Assembly (NCBI RefSeq): GCF_020382885.2
Contig: NC_058510.1
Coordinates: 4,088,862 to 4,152,861 of the forward strand
Direction: 5' to 3'
Origin: Scatophagus argus
Lineage: Eukaryota > Chordata > Actinopteri > Scatophagidae
Length of the DNA stretch: 64,000 bases
Each line of letters opens with the position of its first letter. Within the stretch, counting starts at the first letter, position 1. The translations under genes and the position numbers were made by a program. The notes beneath the pieces were generated by a model. That model was not told the origin of the DNA. It did not search any database and saw nothing but the letters and a program-made list of their open reading frames with translations. Shown here piece by piece: positions 1 through 13,446 of the stretch.

Positions 1-772
1 TGTTTACAGTTCTGTCATTTCAGTGCTGAAAAGCATGAAGAGATATTAATCATAAAATGTTAATGAAAAAAAATATCACTGGGTGTTGAGTCGTTTTTTT
101 TTTTTTTGTTTTGTTTTTTTTTGCTTTTTGTAATTTAACTGATGGGATAAGTCAGTTTAAAAGAAGCATAAATTTCCCACACTTTCTGTATATAATAAAA
201 AATAAACAACTTTTTGAGACTGAGTAGTAAACAAAAAACGTTCTGAACTGAACAACAAAGCATTAAAAAAATATGCATTTGTCTGGTTTTGCAAAGTCGT
301 TCTCATCCAATTAAAGAATTTTAGGGTGAACCCTGGGGAAAAAAACTTGAAAGCCATGATTTCCTCTTACAGATATTTAGAAGTTGCGTATCTAAAACCA
401 CAAACACTGAAAAAAATCACCTGTAAATTCCCACCGCTGTTGAATTTTAAATTTGCAGGAAGAACCTGTACCCTGCATTCCCTGACCCCCACCCACCCTC
501 CACTCCTCACTGAAATGACTTCAGATTTCTTTCTAGACCCTCTCCTCCCTTCCTCCTCCTCCTCCTCCTCCCCCTCTGCCGCCTCCTCCTCCTCCTCCCC
601 TTCAGAGCCATAATCCTGCCCCTTTTCCCATCAACATTCATTTTTCATTTCCATTCATTTTTCATTCAAAGTCTCTCTCGCACTCCCTTTCTCTGTCCTG
701 GGCTGATAGCCAATAACAGTAGGCTGCGAGTCTGCTAGCAGACTGAAAATAGCAAATGGTCTCTGTCACTCA

Positions 773-822
<50 letters not shown>

Positions 823-2520
823 GAGGGAAGCCTGTTGTTGGCGTCCTTCTATAGTTGCGTAATTTCTGCAGCCTCCATTCGGCGTGTGTGTATGTGTGTG
901 TCCCAGAGCGATGCATCACACTTTAAAAACCAACACACACATCTTTTAATGATGTGGAGGTACTGCAGGAAATGAAAGGAGAAAAAACATTTCTTTCTCT
1001 ATTAAAGTCTCCCTCACTCTTATTTTCTGAAGTTCTCTGTCTGTCTGTTTTTCCCAGACACACACACACACATCAAACACACACATCTACAGCCCAAACT
1101 CATCTATACATGCCGCAAACAGGCGTGATATCCTGTGCTTCCCTGGGCCTCCCGTCCTCTACAATATGCGCTGAACAGAGATGAGCGGGGCGACATGAAG
1201 GCCAGGCCAGCGAATTCAAGGCATGAGTGTAACCCCCGCCTCCCCACACACACACACAGACACACACACACACACGCGCATTGGCCTGATCCCTACCTCC
1301 CTCCCTCCCTTCCTCCATCCATCCATCCCTCCCTCCCTCCATCCATCCCCACTGTGGTGCTTGTCAGATGTCATTACATCACAGGACAACGGAGGAAGAA
1401 AAAGAGAAATGGATGGGGACAGAGAGAAGGAAGGTCGAGGGTGAGAGAGAGTGTGTGTGAGAAAGAGAGAAGTGGACACGGGAGAAAAATGGAGTTGGGT
1501 GGACAGAGACAGAGCTTGGTTTTTAGGGAGGCTTTTAAAGGAGGGACACTGGGGTCAGTGACCGAAGATGAGCTTTTCTTTTTTCTTTTCTTTAAAGGAG
1601 ATTTGGGGGGTTTGCGGTGCCGCGTTTTTAAATCACCAATGTTCACTTTGCACTGGGCAAACCTGTTACATCAACATCCAAGGTTTAAATGTGAATATGC
1701 TGAAAAATTGTTTTAGATAAACTGTTGAAATCATCTAATGATCATAAAAATATTCACCAACATTTTAAATAAATCCTGAAATGTTCCTGAAATGAGCATC
1801 CTGGATTCTGGATCCACTTTTGCACTAATGCATGCTGAATGACTGCCTTCCAAGCTTTGCCCCAGAGGTGTATTTTTTCTCCACATTGAGGGGCATGATG
1901 GAAATCATAATAGTCAGTCTGTATTACAATAACTCCAACTGAGCTGTTTTTCTTTCAGCATTTCATCATATAGGAACTGGACTTTCTATTTTTTAATCTA
2001 AAAGGGAAACAATAGTTTTCCAATATTTCCCCGCGTGTCACCCCTACACATTCCTGTACATTTACTGTAACACAGGGGCATCACTTATTATTGTAACACA
2101 GACCATAATATGGGCTGTACTCACTAAGGGAAAATGTTCAATAACAAAAATTAAAAAAAACTTATTCTTGTGCTCTGAACAAACCAGAAAGACCCTCTAC
2201 AGGTGCACCAAACAAAATCATCCACAGACTAACTGAGATCTGATCCACACAAGGTCAGGACACACATTTCACACATAATTAGCACGCAGTGGATTAATAA
2301 TAGCGCTGAGAGATTTGGTGCAGAAGACGTTTAATTAGTGTGCTTTGGTTTATTTGTGCTCCCACAGTTTAACTGCACCTCAGCTCAAAGACGCGAGGGA
2401 TGTGGGTGAATTGACGGATACAGAGGGTGCTGAATAAAGAGAGTGTGTGTGTGTGTGTGTGTGTGAAAGAAAGAGAACGAGCGTGTTCAAAAAGCACAGG
2501 TTGTGTGTTGGTGAACTCAC
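1..2520. other. mllt10 downstream intron, no coding exon seen
   Basis: Noncoding sequence to the left of the last recognisable mllt10 exon. It has poly-T near 91-122, a TCC-rich tract near 545-600, (CA)n tracts and a CTCC/ATCC tract near 1296-1350. Open frames here are low-complexity translations. I saw no octapeptide/leucine-zipper exon. Confidence 0.6.
775..822. repeat. (CA)n microsatellite
   Basis: A near-perfect (CA)24 tract in the leftmost mllt10 intron sequence. Confidence 0.95.
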
Positions 2521-2681
2521 GTGTGTGGAGGCTGTGCTGGTTAGCGGTGCGGTGGCAGTGAATGGAGAAGGCGGAGCTAGTGAAGGCGTGGGCTGCTGTT
2601 GCTGGGACAACTCGGAGCTGGCTCCGCCCACGGCGACGGGTCCTGTCCCCGATGATGACCCATCAGCACCAGAGAAGACAC
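2521..2681 (-). CDS. mllt10: mllt10 coding exon 12: VFSGADGSSSG segment
   Basis: A 161-nt exon (residues 615-668) encoding GVFSGADGSSSGTGP, a QQQQ run and PTPSLAPPSPF, comparable to the human VVSGSGSSTPVSSS region. The acceptor is TCCACAG, the donor GTGAGT, and it ends in phase 0. The intron to exon 11 is about 4.95 kb. Its short low-complexity sequence makes this the least certain mllt10 exon. Confidence 0.75.
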
Positions 2682-3282
2682 CTGTGGAGAAATCCCACAT
2701 AACAGATATCAACGGTGTTACAGCCACATGTAATACTACTATTAACAACCGAGCTTTTCCTGCGATGACAAAACAAAAAGTAAGGGTCATAGACATCGCA
2801 GTAGCTCTGAAATTTGTCGTTTTTCTTTGGATTCTTGCCTCGCATCACTTCAAAACATTTAAGAAGGCATTTATGGTTGTCTTCATGTAACATCCTCGCC
2901 ATACACGAGCTGAATTAACAACATTTTAATTGAGTAATGACAATGTGCTAATAAAACTGTTGAACCACAGCAGTAAAACTGTGATTTCTGATTTCTCCAC
3001 GTTTTTTCACAATAAAATAATAATATATAAATAAAATAAAAATAGACAAATTGCTTCATTAGGGAATTCATCATTTACAGAGATATGAAACATGAAAAAT
3101 TATGTCTTAAACCAGAGGCAGATCTGCTGACTTAAACCATTTTAATGCATGATCAATAAAATCAACAGATGTGATGCATGATTAAGCATGACCACCTGCG
3201 GTCAGAGGTCAGATAATTTGGTTTCTTTATGATCGTATCAACTCCATCAATTACAATACAGTCAAGTTTAAACATACAGAAA

Positions 3283-3333
<51 letters not shown>

Positions 3334-6300
3334 CTTGTGACCCAACGTGTCCAAAATCTGACCATACAAATTGGAACAGAAGGCAGAAGTGGAAAATCAA
3401 CCTTTTTTTCCCCCACATGCAGCATCTTGTGCTCTTTGTACTAATTCAGAAATAACAGATAATTTCATTCATCTTATTAAAAATTAGGACTCACACGTAC
3501 AAAACACAGCTTATTTATAAATCCTACACAAACATATTGCTCCATGTTCTCATATCCATACGCATGCTCCATTCTTATCTCTTTGCTGTCTCTCTCTCTC
3601 CTCCCCCCCTCCCTTCCCCTCACACACACACACCCCTGTGCTCGCCCACTAACCAGGGATAAGCCCTGCCCCTGCCCCCCTTTGACCCTAACAGAGGAGG
3701 GAGTGGGGTTGGAGGGCCCCTCAGTCCCACAAAAGCCTGAATGGCTCAGGGCAGCACACATTCACTGGGGGAACAAGAGATCTTTGTGCCAGGAGGGGAG
3801 GGGTGGAGGGGGAGAGAGAGAGAGGGAGAGCAAGAGAGAGAAGAGAGAGAGAGACAGAGAGAGATAGGAACACTACATGGGCCTACATACTATTTATAAT
3901 GCTTTGTAATATACACTGGAAAAATTGATACCCAAAGCAGGGCTGCCATGACTCAGGGGGCACGAGCTCCTGCAAAATTTTTAGCAGCTGGATTAGAGGC
4001 CAAACCAACAGTTTATCAGAGTTTATAGCTCACGCCATTGATGAAAACAGTTACACACACACACACACACACACACACTCAAAGGGACGGTGCCAAAACA
4101 GAGCCAACATCAGCATAAAACATAAGTGCATTCAAAGTCATATGGACTCTTTGAAAGAAGCGTACAGATGTTGTTGTTGTTTAAATACTGAATGCTGTTT
4201 GAGCCACACTCTGTGTATGCTTTATGTTAAATGGTCCATAAGGAAAATAAATCATCTTTTTCTTTTTTTTTCTTGAATGGGAGAGCCAAACTAAACACCT
4301 GGTTATTTACTGATTTTTGCTTTAAAAGCAAGCTGTAAATGAGATCTGAATTTAAAATGTATATTTATTATACTTCAATTTTAATATTAAATTTAAAGTT
4401 TAATTGTATTATATGTCTTTGCATGCCTTAATTTTACATACTGTCTTTGTTTTTTTAGGTGAAAACTGTCTCAAAACGTGGTGTTTCTCAGGTTTTCACT
4501 GAAAAGCAGGATTACTTGTGCTGCTAAAAAAAACTATAACCCTTGCATATATTAAACTAATTTAAACAAATGAAAAAAAAACACAAACAAAAACAAATGT
4601 TGTTTTGGAAGTGTGCTGCTGGCACTCTGTTGAGAACATTTTCAAACATTACAAAGACTGTTATTTAATGTGATTCTTAACTGATTACTGTTTGTGAGGT
4701 GAATTAAAATTCTCTTAGGATGACGAAAGGTGACGAAGGCCAGAAAACATTCACACACACCTGACTAACACACAGGCCTGAGCTTGTAAAACTTACACTC
4801 TATCTGTGTGATCAATAACGTTAAGCCCTTGAAGCACAACTGCCTCCATCGCTTGACCTTCCTGTTCCTTTTCCCTTCCTGCTCAGTACGCCTGTAAGCT
4901 TCAAAAATATCCACCTTGATTAGTTCAAGCTGGTATTATCTCTATAGGAAATCTATGTTTATTAGGGAGGGTTGAGTCCAATCTAAAAAACAAGTGGACG
5001 GCGTCACACTTATTTATTTAACAGCCGTATCAGCGTGTTGACGAAGAATTTGCAATAAATTCTGTTTTGGGAGGACATTTCAATCGAAGTAGCCCAGTGG
5101 CCTTTTTTAAAATTAAACTTCAGAAATTTAAACACTCATTTAATCGCTGTGTAAAATGGAGATAAGTACTGAACACTGTCTCCAGTTTTCATGTGTGTTG
5201 TTTGCTAAATGTTTTTTGCATCGTGTGTGTGTTGTTGTTTTTCTTTTAAACAACACAATAATATTTGGTTTGGACGAGTTCCCTGTTCCCCAAAAAATAT
5301 TTTTAAGCTTGATCGAACATAGTGTTCACTCGTCAAACACGCTGATTGTTAAGTTTAAAAAATGCAATTACATGAAAAGCAAAATGAGCTCAAGCACAAA
5401 ACTGTTTTTACTTACAACTCTCCGAATTATTACTCCCAACGTAAAAATGGATTTTACTGACATGTTTTTATGTACGCACTTCACCAATAAGGATGTAAGA
5501 GAGACATCTTAACGACAAGTGTTATTTGGTATTTAAATGAAATCCTGGCTTTCATAACTTCCTTTCAGGTGTTTTGCAGTGAGAATAAGCCGCTGATAAT
5601 TATGCTTTCACTTGGTTAAGAAAAAACACTACAGCTGAAGAAAAACACTGCATAAATTCAGGACTCGGGACAGCAATAAGCATCTTAACTTTTCTTGTAT
5701 CCATCATTATTTTATACACACACTCGGGCCGGCCTGAATAAATCCATGTCCAAACGTCTTTCCTTCCCCCCACTGCTCTCCGCCAGCTCGTCCGTCCCAT
5801 CAGCGACCCCCCCTGCTGTCAAACATTAACCTAGCCAAAATCTAACCCCCTGCCTCTCTCCCACCATCCAACACATATCTATCAGGCTAACTATCTATCC
5901 ATCAGCGTGGTGGAGTCAGCAGACAGGATTGGGGGGGAGGGGGGTAAATGCCAAGATCCTCCCCATTACTGCCCTGCATTAACCCTCAGCTAAATATTTA
6001 CAGTAGGAAGAAGAACACACGATTCTCAGACACACACACACACACACATATAGTGTACAGCCATACATAACCACCACTGTTTTGTTTCCCTGTCTCCTTC
6101 CACCGGCTGTGGGCACACATGCAGCCGTGGGGAAAAGCACAAAAAAAAAAAAACCTGATATGGAAGTGGAATCACAAACAAAATTATCCTCAACCAACAA
6201 AGCTGCAAAAAATTATATTCGGAACACAGACGGCACCAGATGCTGTTTGACTCAGCAACTAATGCTCAAAGCTACGAAAACATAAAGCATTCACTAAACG

Positions 6301-7109
6301 CACCTTTAAGCATGACTGAAAATCAATACTTATGGATAAATACAACGTGGGTTTAAACTATTAGCAACACTTAGCGATACATTTGGGGCTTTGCAAGATA
6401 CAATTATTTTGACACAAGTGCTGCATTAACACGTGACATGTTGACTCTCACTACAATTTATTAGAAAAACAGCGTATTTGTAGAGGGAAATTTCTGTCAA
6501 TTCACAATTTAATTGTGATGATGAATTATCCTGACAAATGTATAAAGATGGCTACACTATCAAACACTACTGTACTTCTTTACTGCTATGAGAGAAAAGC
6601 AAGATACTACACTGATATTCACTGAATTCTACAGATACTCCCATCAATCTGGCACTGACTGGTTTGTCTTACATTTATTACAGATTTTGAGGCCTAAGGA
6701 CAAACATAACTTCACTAGATCCCTTAAGAAACAGTAGTACAAGTGAAAAATATTTTCATTTTACTAATTTAGAATAAGGATTATTCAAAACTAGGGCCTT
6801 CTGCATACACTGTTATAAGTGTCAGGTCATCTGACAGTGTCTGTTTTCTTTATTTCAATTTGGGTTTGCAAACACACGTAGTCCATCGACTGCACTGACG
6901 CATCAACAGGTGAGGACGAGGATTTGAGGAGCGAGCAGGTAAGAGAGAGCAGCTGAGAGAAACAAATGGCAGGTAATTCTGGAAGAAAGGGGAGATGTGG
7001 GATGTGTGGGCTGTGCGGAGCCATTTCCATCAGCAGAGGGGAACTCCAAAGCATAAAGACAGTTGCCAAGCAACAGAAAACGATGAAAAAAAAAAATCAC
7101 ACAGACTAC

Positions 7110-7145
<36 letters not shown>

Positions 7146-10001
7146 GCAAATAACATGCAGACCTGCTCTCTAACATACACACACATGCACAAAGGTGTGT
7201 TAAATCCCAGCCATTTGTGAGTGGTGACATGAACATTTTGCTGCACTGAGGCATGAACATTTACCGTTTCATTCATCAGCATTTTGGCAAATGGAAAGAA
7301 AGCTCCACAAAACTGCTAGCTCAACAACCACACATGAGCCACATCCCTTTTAATCACTTTGGGGACACTATAGTGAGCACAATGAGACCCAACTTGCTTG
7401 TCTAACAGGCCCTAATCTGCTGAGAAGTCTTGAATTAAACCAGCCCGTTTCCTCATTTTAGCTGCCAACAACAATTTCATAATTTCTGTCTTTTGACTAC
7501 AGCAATCTTCTAAATGCAGGTGACATTGACAGCCCGAGGGACCGGAGAGAGTATTTCTCTTTGGGAGATCTGAGCGTTCAAAATGAGACACTGCTGTGTG
7601 TTCTGGGTGTTAACCTGTTGTGTCCTTCTCACCTGGCCCAGAAGGGGCGGAGCCACTGTTGGTTTGTAGACTTCCATTCCTGAGGAGTGACGGGGATTTT
7701 TGAATCCCACTGCTGACACCCATGACCCCCAGCCCCCTCTCTACTCCTCCCCCTCCTCCCCCAACTCCCACTCCTAATCCACTGCTGGATACTAAGCCCT
7801 GCCGGCCTGAGAGCACCGAAGATGAGGAGGAGGAAGACAGGGAGGCAGTGGAGGAGGAGGAGGTGCTGGCCGTGGAGGAGGTGGAGACAGTCAGGGAGGG
7901 AGCAGGCTCTGAAGGCTTCACATCTGTGGTGAAGCAAGGTCCAAATCTGTTTCGCCAGTTGCCTTTCTTTTTCTTCTTCCCCCCATCTTCCCCTCCTCCT
8001 GCTGCTGCTCCTCCGATCCCCGGCCCTGAGCTGGAGGGCTGGGGCCGTTTGTAGCCAGCGGACCCACCGAGGCTTGTCGTCTCACTGGCTGCGTGACTGT
8101 GGGAATTCTCATACAGCTTCCCGCCCACTGAAATGATAAGAAAGCAGAACTGAATATTCATGCATGAAGCCTGTGGCCTCTTCGTGTTATGTTGTGGTCT
8201 GTCCACCTGAGGTCGACCAAAGAATCTACTTTAAGAACAAAACACGTCCTGCGTTATCATTCAGGGCTGCATCTAAAGATTAGTTTCATTATTAATTAAT
8301 CTACTGGTTACTTTCTCAACTGACAAGGATACAACAGAACACGCATTTGTCCTAAAAACATCTGGTATAGGCTTTTTGGCTCGGCAAAGAACTGAATGAA
8401 TGCAGGACAACACGCATGGGCAATATCATATGTACATTTAACCAAGTCAGTTACAGAAGAAGCTGCTATCCCCTTTTCTGCTTGAGGATATAAAAAAAAA
8501 AGAAAAAAAACAACACATATAATTGTAACTGGTGAATGCAGCAAAGTTTAAATTAAACTGACTCCACTAACACACATAAAACATGTATTACCAACAAGAA
8601 CATTTTAGGCCCACAGGTCCATAGACAAAACTCATTTAAAATATCACATTATTTTTGTCATTTACATCTGCAGGGTAAAGCAACTGAGACAACAGGAGTC
8701 ATGTCGTCCCCAGAGGAATCCAGAGCATCTCCTCCTATCAAAAAGTCAGTCATGCCCGAGCTGTCAGGTGAGGCAAGAAAACAAGCCTCCTTTGCAGCTA
8801 CTGAAGGAAGAGGTAACCTCACACATGGCAGCGGACTGCACTTCAGTGGGTTCCAGCTCACTTGCATGCTGGAGTAACAGTGAGCTCAAACATCTTCACA
8901 GCTTCTTGTCAGCTAGGTGCTACCTGACTTTGTCTGCTACCTCCTCACTTTATTAGCGCCAGCAGACCTGCCCTTTCTGCAAACATTTTAATTATTCTGA
9001 ACAAACAAACATGAAACAACCATGAATGAAAACAATGAATCTCACTACAGGCTGGGACTGTTGCTATCCTAATGTTTAGCTGAAAGCGAAGCCAAGCACA
9101 GTACAGTTCAAGTACAGTTGAGTTTCTAAATGTTGCACCTTAATAGATATTTGTTCTAATGTTTTTTATTTATTAATTCAAAGAATAATTATATTATTTA
9201 GCATTAATGTGAAACACTGCATCTTAATGGATATTTGCTTTCATTTTCATTTATTTATTTGAGAGAATATTTATGTTGCAGTCTTACTGTGAAGCTGAAA
9301 GACACTAACGTCAGAATTTTCTAAATGCTGCAACTTAGTATTTATTTTATTTTGTATCTATAAGAGAGAATGTTTATTTTTATCTAATTTTAAGAATGTC
9401 TTACTTTTATATTATTAGACTGCCAGAGTATTGACAGGCTTTATGAATAACAGTCGTATTTTGTTCGGTAAACCAGTTTAATGGAAAAAGTTATTAAAAA
9501 TGATTAAAAGACTCAATTTCATACTGTTTCCATGACACTTCAGTACTTTCAAGAGGTACTGGAGGTCAGGATATTCTGATTTTTGTGTCAATATTGGGTA
9601 GTAATAAGACCAAGGTAAAACAACTAATATGCAAGAAACAAAAATATATTTTAATAAAACTATGAGCGACTGGAGGTAAATAAATGTCTGGTACCTGCAG
9701 AAGCTGTGGTGGCAGACATCAGAGACCCGAAGAGTGTCGTAGTTCCCTCTGAAGCTCCGCCCTCCGAGCTTGGCTTCAGAAGGCAGCTGCTAAAAGATGG
9801 CGGCGAGGAGAATGTAGTCCCGCTTCCTGGACGCAACGATGAATCTGAGAAGCTGAGGAAGTCTGAGGAGGAAGGAACAGAAGGCATCTTGCTGGCACTG
9901 GTCAACAGGAGGCCTGGAAGGAATTAAGGCAGGTGGAAAATAAAGGCAATGCAAAAAAAAAGAGAAAGACAGAAGTGAAGATAGACAGGAATGACATGTG
10001 A

Positions 10002-10062
<61 letters not shown>

Positions 10063-13000
10063 AACAGTGAGAGCAGGAGAGAAATAACACAGACATTACA
10101 GCTGCAAAAGTTTCCGAACATCTCCCCTTTCCATCATCAAGGGAGCAGCAGAAACACGATAACCAAAATAAGCAATTTATCTGCTCTCCCGCTCTCTATC
10201 TGCTGTACAGTCAGCCCTCCCTCATCATGTAGTCCTCCCATTAACAAACCAGCTGCCTTGAAAGCACACAAATGGATGGATACACTCAAACACACACCAT
10301 TCCTCTGCTAGACACAGACAAAGGAACACACCTGTCAAGGGCTTCAAGGTTCTGATAGAGCTCAGTGTGAGACTCCTTTCAGATGACTTCCCCATGTTCA
10401 TTCTTTCTTTAGGAGTGTGTGTGTGTGTGTGTGTGTGTGTTGGTCTTTTCCCAGACGGGGCCCCCGATTAGGAGCCAGAGTCCAGTCAAGATGAAACCTT
10501 GTTATCACAGCTACACACTCAAGTTTGGTATCTGGCCAAACTCCAGAAAATGTCACAGCACACATAAATGCACACACATAAAAAACATGAATCACACTCT
10601 TATTTGAGTTTTAGCAACATTTCTATAATTGCAATTGTGCTGCACTTTTAGTCTTTTGGACATATGGGCAGAGGAGGAAGTGGATCTCACTGAGTTTCCA
10701 TTGTTCTAATGCAGGGTTAATTCCCAGCTGTGGGAGAACGAACATGCACGACCATTTTGTAGCCATCAATTCACCTTGGTGGAAAGGCCCAGTGGAAGCA
10801 GAGGCAGATGTGGAGGAGGTTGCCATGGTGACCACGGTGGAAGGGAGGGGCTTCCCTGAGGAGGTGAGAGACTTGCGGCCGCCCCGCTGTCCCACCGCAT
10901 GACTTCCGCCACTGTTCTTCTTGTTCTTCACCTCAGACGATGCCTTCCCAGCGTCTGCAGCCAAGCCGTCTTTGGAACTGCTGCCGGAGTGAGCAGACGA
11001 CACTTCCTGAAAGTTGGCGTTGGTGAAACGGGCGCTGCCGTCGTCCAGTCGTTTCTGTGAGGGTGTCGGCAGAGAGGTGACTCCCCCCCCTGAGCTGCTG
11101 CTGTTGTAGGTCTGGAGGATAGAACAGATTCATGGTTTAATGAAAAGGGAGGACAAGGTCAGGGAAAAAAAAAAAAATCAAAACAAAGCCAGTTGATAAC
11201 GGACAAGAGTGGGAGATCAGGATGTGTGAGAGATAAAGAAGAAGAGCAAAAAAGGTTAATCAAGGTTTAGATGGTTCAGCCATCTCTGCTGTAATGTTTA
11301 ACTACCTTTGTCACAACTGACCAGAACAAAGGAAAAAGGAGTGAAAGAGTGCCCTCACCTTGTCTGGGACCATGATGTTTGGAAGGACGAGGGAGGGCGA
11401 CATGTCCATAGTCTTCTTGTGTTTGGGTTTGTGCCTGTCCCGCTCTTTGTGTTTCTAAGCATGGAGAGGAGGGGAAAAAAGGGGAGAAACACATGAGGGA
11501 AACTGCTTTAAATATGAGAAACCAGAAAGAGACACAGAGAGACAAACAGGCCTCCTATTTAATAGCATCATTTTCATTACATTTTAAGAACACTGGGAAA
11601 AATACTGAATGTGGAGACATACTGGAGCACCGCAAGTGTTCTGTGGAAGATTACAGCCAAAGAGATGTTGAAAATAAAACAACTGAAGGAGTTATTTGGA
11701 TATAAGCACAGGAGAGGGGAATGTGTGGCTGACAGAAAGAGAAGAGTATTGCATTTCAAAGGCTGAGTCTGAGATGAAAGCTTGGAGATCCACAAAGAGA
11801 GTGATGGAAGGGAGATAAAAACAGAGCAGGAGGCAAATCAGCACACTGCAGTTTAGATCAGAGTGTGTCTAAGTGCCTCACGCCAAAGCGCACAAGGTCT
11901 TGATGCTTCATCCAATCATATCCTGCTTCTTGGACGATCACAGCTCAATTTACACCCTCGCTGTCGCACGTGCCGCACTCCCTGATGTGGCGACCGGTTG
12001 CCAACGCATTTACACCTCACGTGCACGCTCTGCACTCCGACACCTCCCTGTACATACACTAAAATACATTTTTACGTGCACACACGCGTGCAGGCACACA
12101 TCCACACATACAGATGAACTCCTGAAGGAGCGTTGAAAATATGCAGTGATTTTGAGAGAAGCCACGGGGGCTCAACATGCTTGTAATGCTCAGTGTCATG
12201 ACAACTCTGAAACACCCGAAACCGCCCGTCCCCCCTTCTTCTCCGCCCTCCCAGGGTCTTGTTGAGAAGCGACTGCATGGTGGTTTGTGACAGTTTAGCC
12301 AGACTTCCTCTATGACTGGCAGTTAACAGACATCACCAGCCAAATCAGGAGATAGACTGCAACCTCTCAGCCGACTGGCTTCCGCTAAAGCTCTGGGGTT
12401 TACAGTTCTGTTTGCGTGAGCTTTTCTGGGCATAACTTGAAACTAAGGCAGCAATCGACAACTATTTTTACCATTTTTGTTTTCCGCGTTGTAGCATTAA
12501 AGTTGTTGTAACAATTTATTCAACGCTGGCTGACGATATCATACATATTCTGTATAAGTTTGTTCATTTTATACACACTGTCCCAAAAAAGCTGACATTA
12601 TTCCTATCGTTGGAAACATTGGGGTTCTTGAGAATTTAAAAGGGGGTTGTGCGAATCTGAACAGTGTTTGACTGCACAGCACAGGTCTGTAATGACTGAA
12701 GGGTTGCTGTTTGTTAAGGGGTTTTAACCTCTGGGGATCACCTTTTCAATTAATCAACAGTTTAGTCCATACAATGTGGGATAACAGCGAAAAATGCAAA
12801 AGCACAAGGTAGTCTTTAAATTTACTTTGTTAAACTAGCAGTCGATAACCCAAAGATAATCAATTACCGGTAATTAAAAAAAAAAAAAAAAGAAATCGGA
12901 AATTGTCACATTAATGGGACTGAAACGGTCTGCTTGACAAATTAGTCAAATGCTAACCATATTTGTTTGTATTTTTTCTCAGAAAGGCTCTCAACAAATC

Positions 13001-13406
13001 AGGCTTTTCGGTCTACAGCTTGCCATGTTGTTGGCCCCACGCTGCTCTGAGTACAATGAAGCACAACTGTAGTAATTCAGCTGATAAAACGCAAGTGGAA
13101 TCAAAGTCTTCCCGTGTCATGACTCAATCATTCAACTTTTAGGGAGTAGCCCAAATTTCCCATTGGTCGACTTCTGAACTAACTATAGCAACTTTAAACA
13201 GAAGTGCACACCTTGCAAATTGCCAACAGAAAGCAGACAACAAAAAGCGAGACGGTTAATCTAAACAACACCAACAAAAGGAGAGAGGAGATGATACTGA
13301 AGAGAGTGAGACACAGAGAGGTAAATTCTTTGGGATTCCCTTGTTGTTTTTCATTAACATTCCAGAGGAAGGTGTCGATGGACAGAGGCTGAGCTGAGAG
13401 GGTCGG

Positions 13407-13446
<40 letters not shown>

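Noticed and set aside
1100..1716. Overlapping open frames of 70-190 codons near the left edge
   Set aside because: They run through CA, TCC and GA low-complexity sequence on both strands, with no splice structure or recognisable domain.
7610..8206. 198-codon minus-strand frame taken as a complete gene
   Set aside because: It is mllt10 exon 11 plus intron read-through at both ends. The true borders are the AG at 8128-8129 and the GT at 7632-7631.
10819..10832. RFX X-box-like GTTGCCATGGTGAC
   Set aside because: It lies inside mllt10 coding exon 9, where the codons (VVTMAT) explain it, and it is far from any ciliary promoter.
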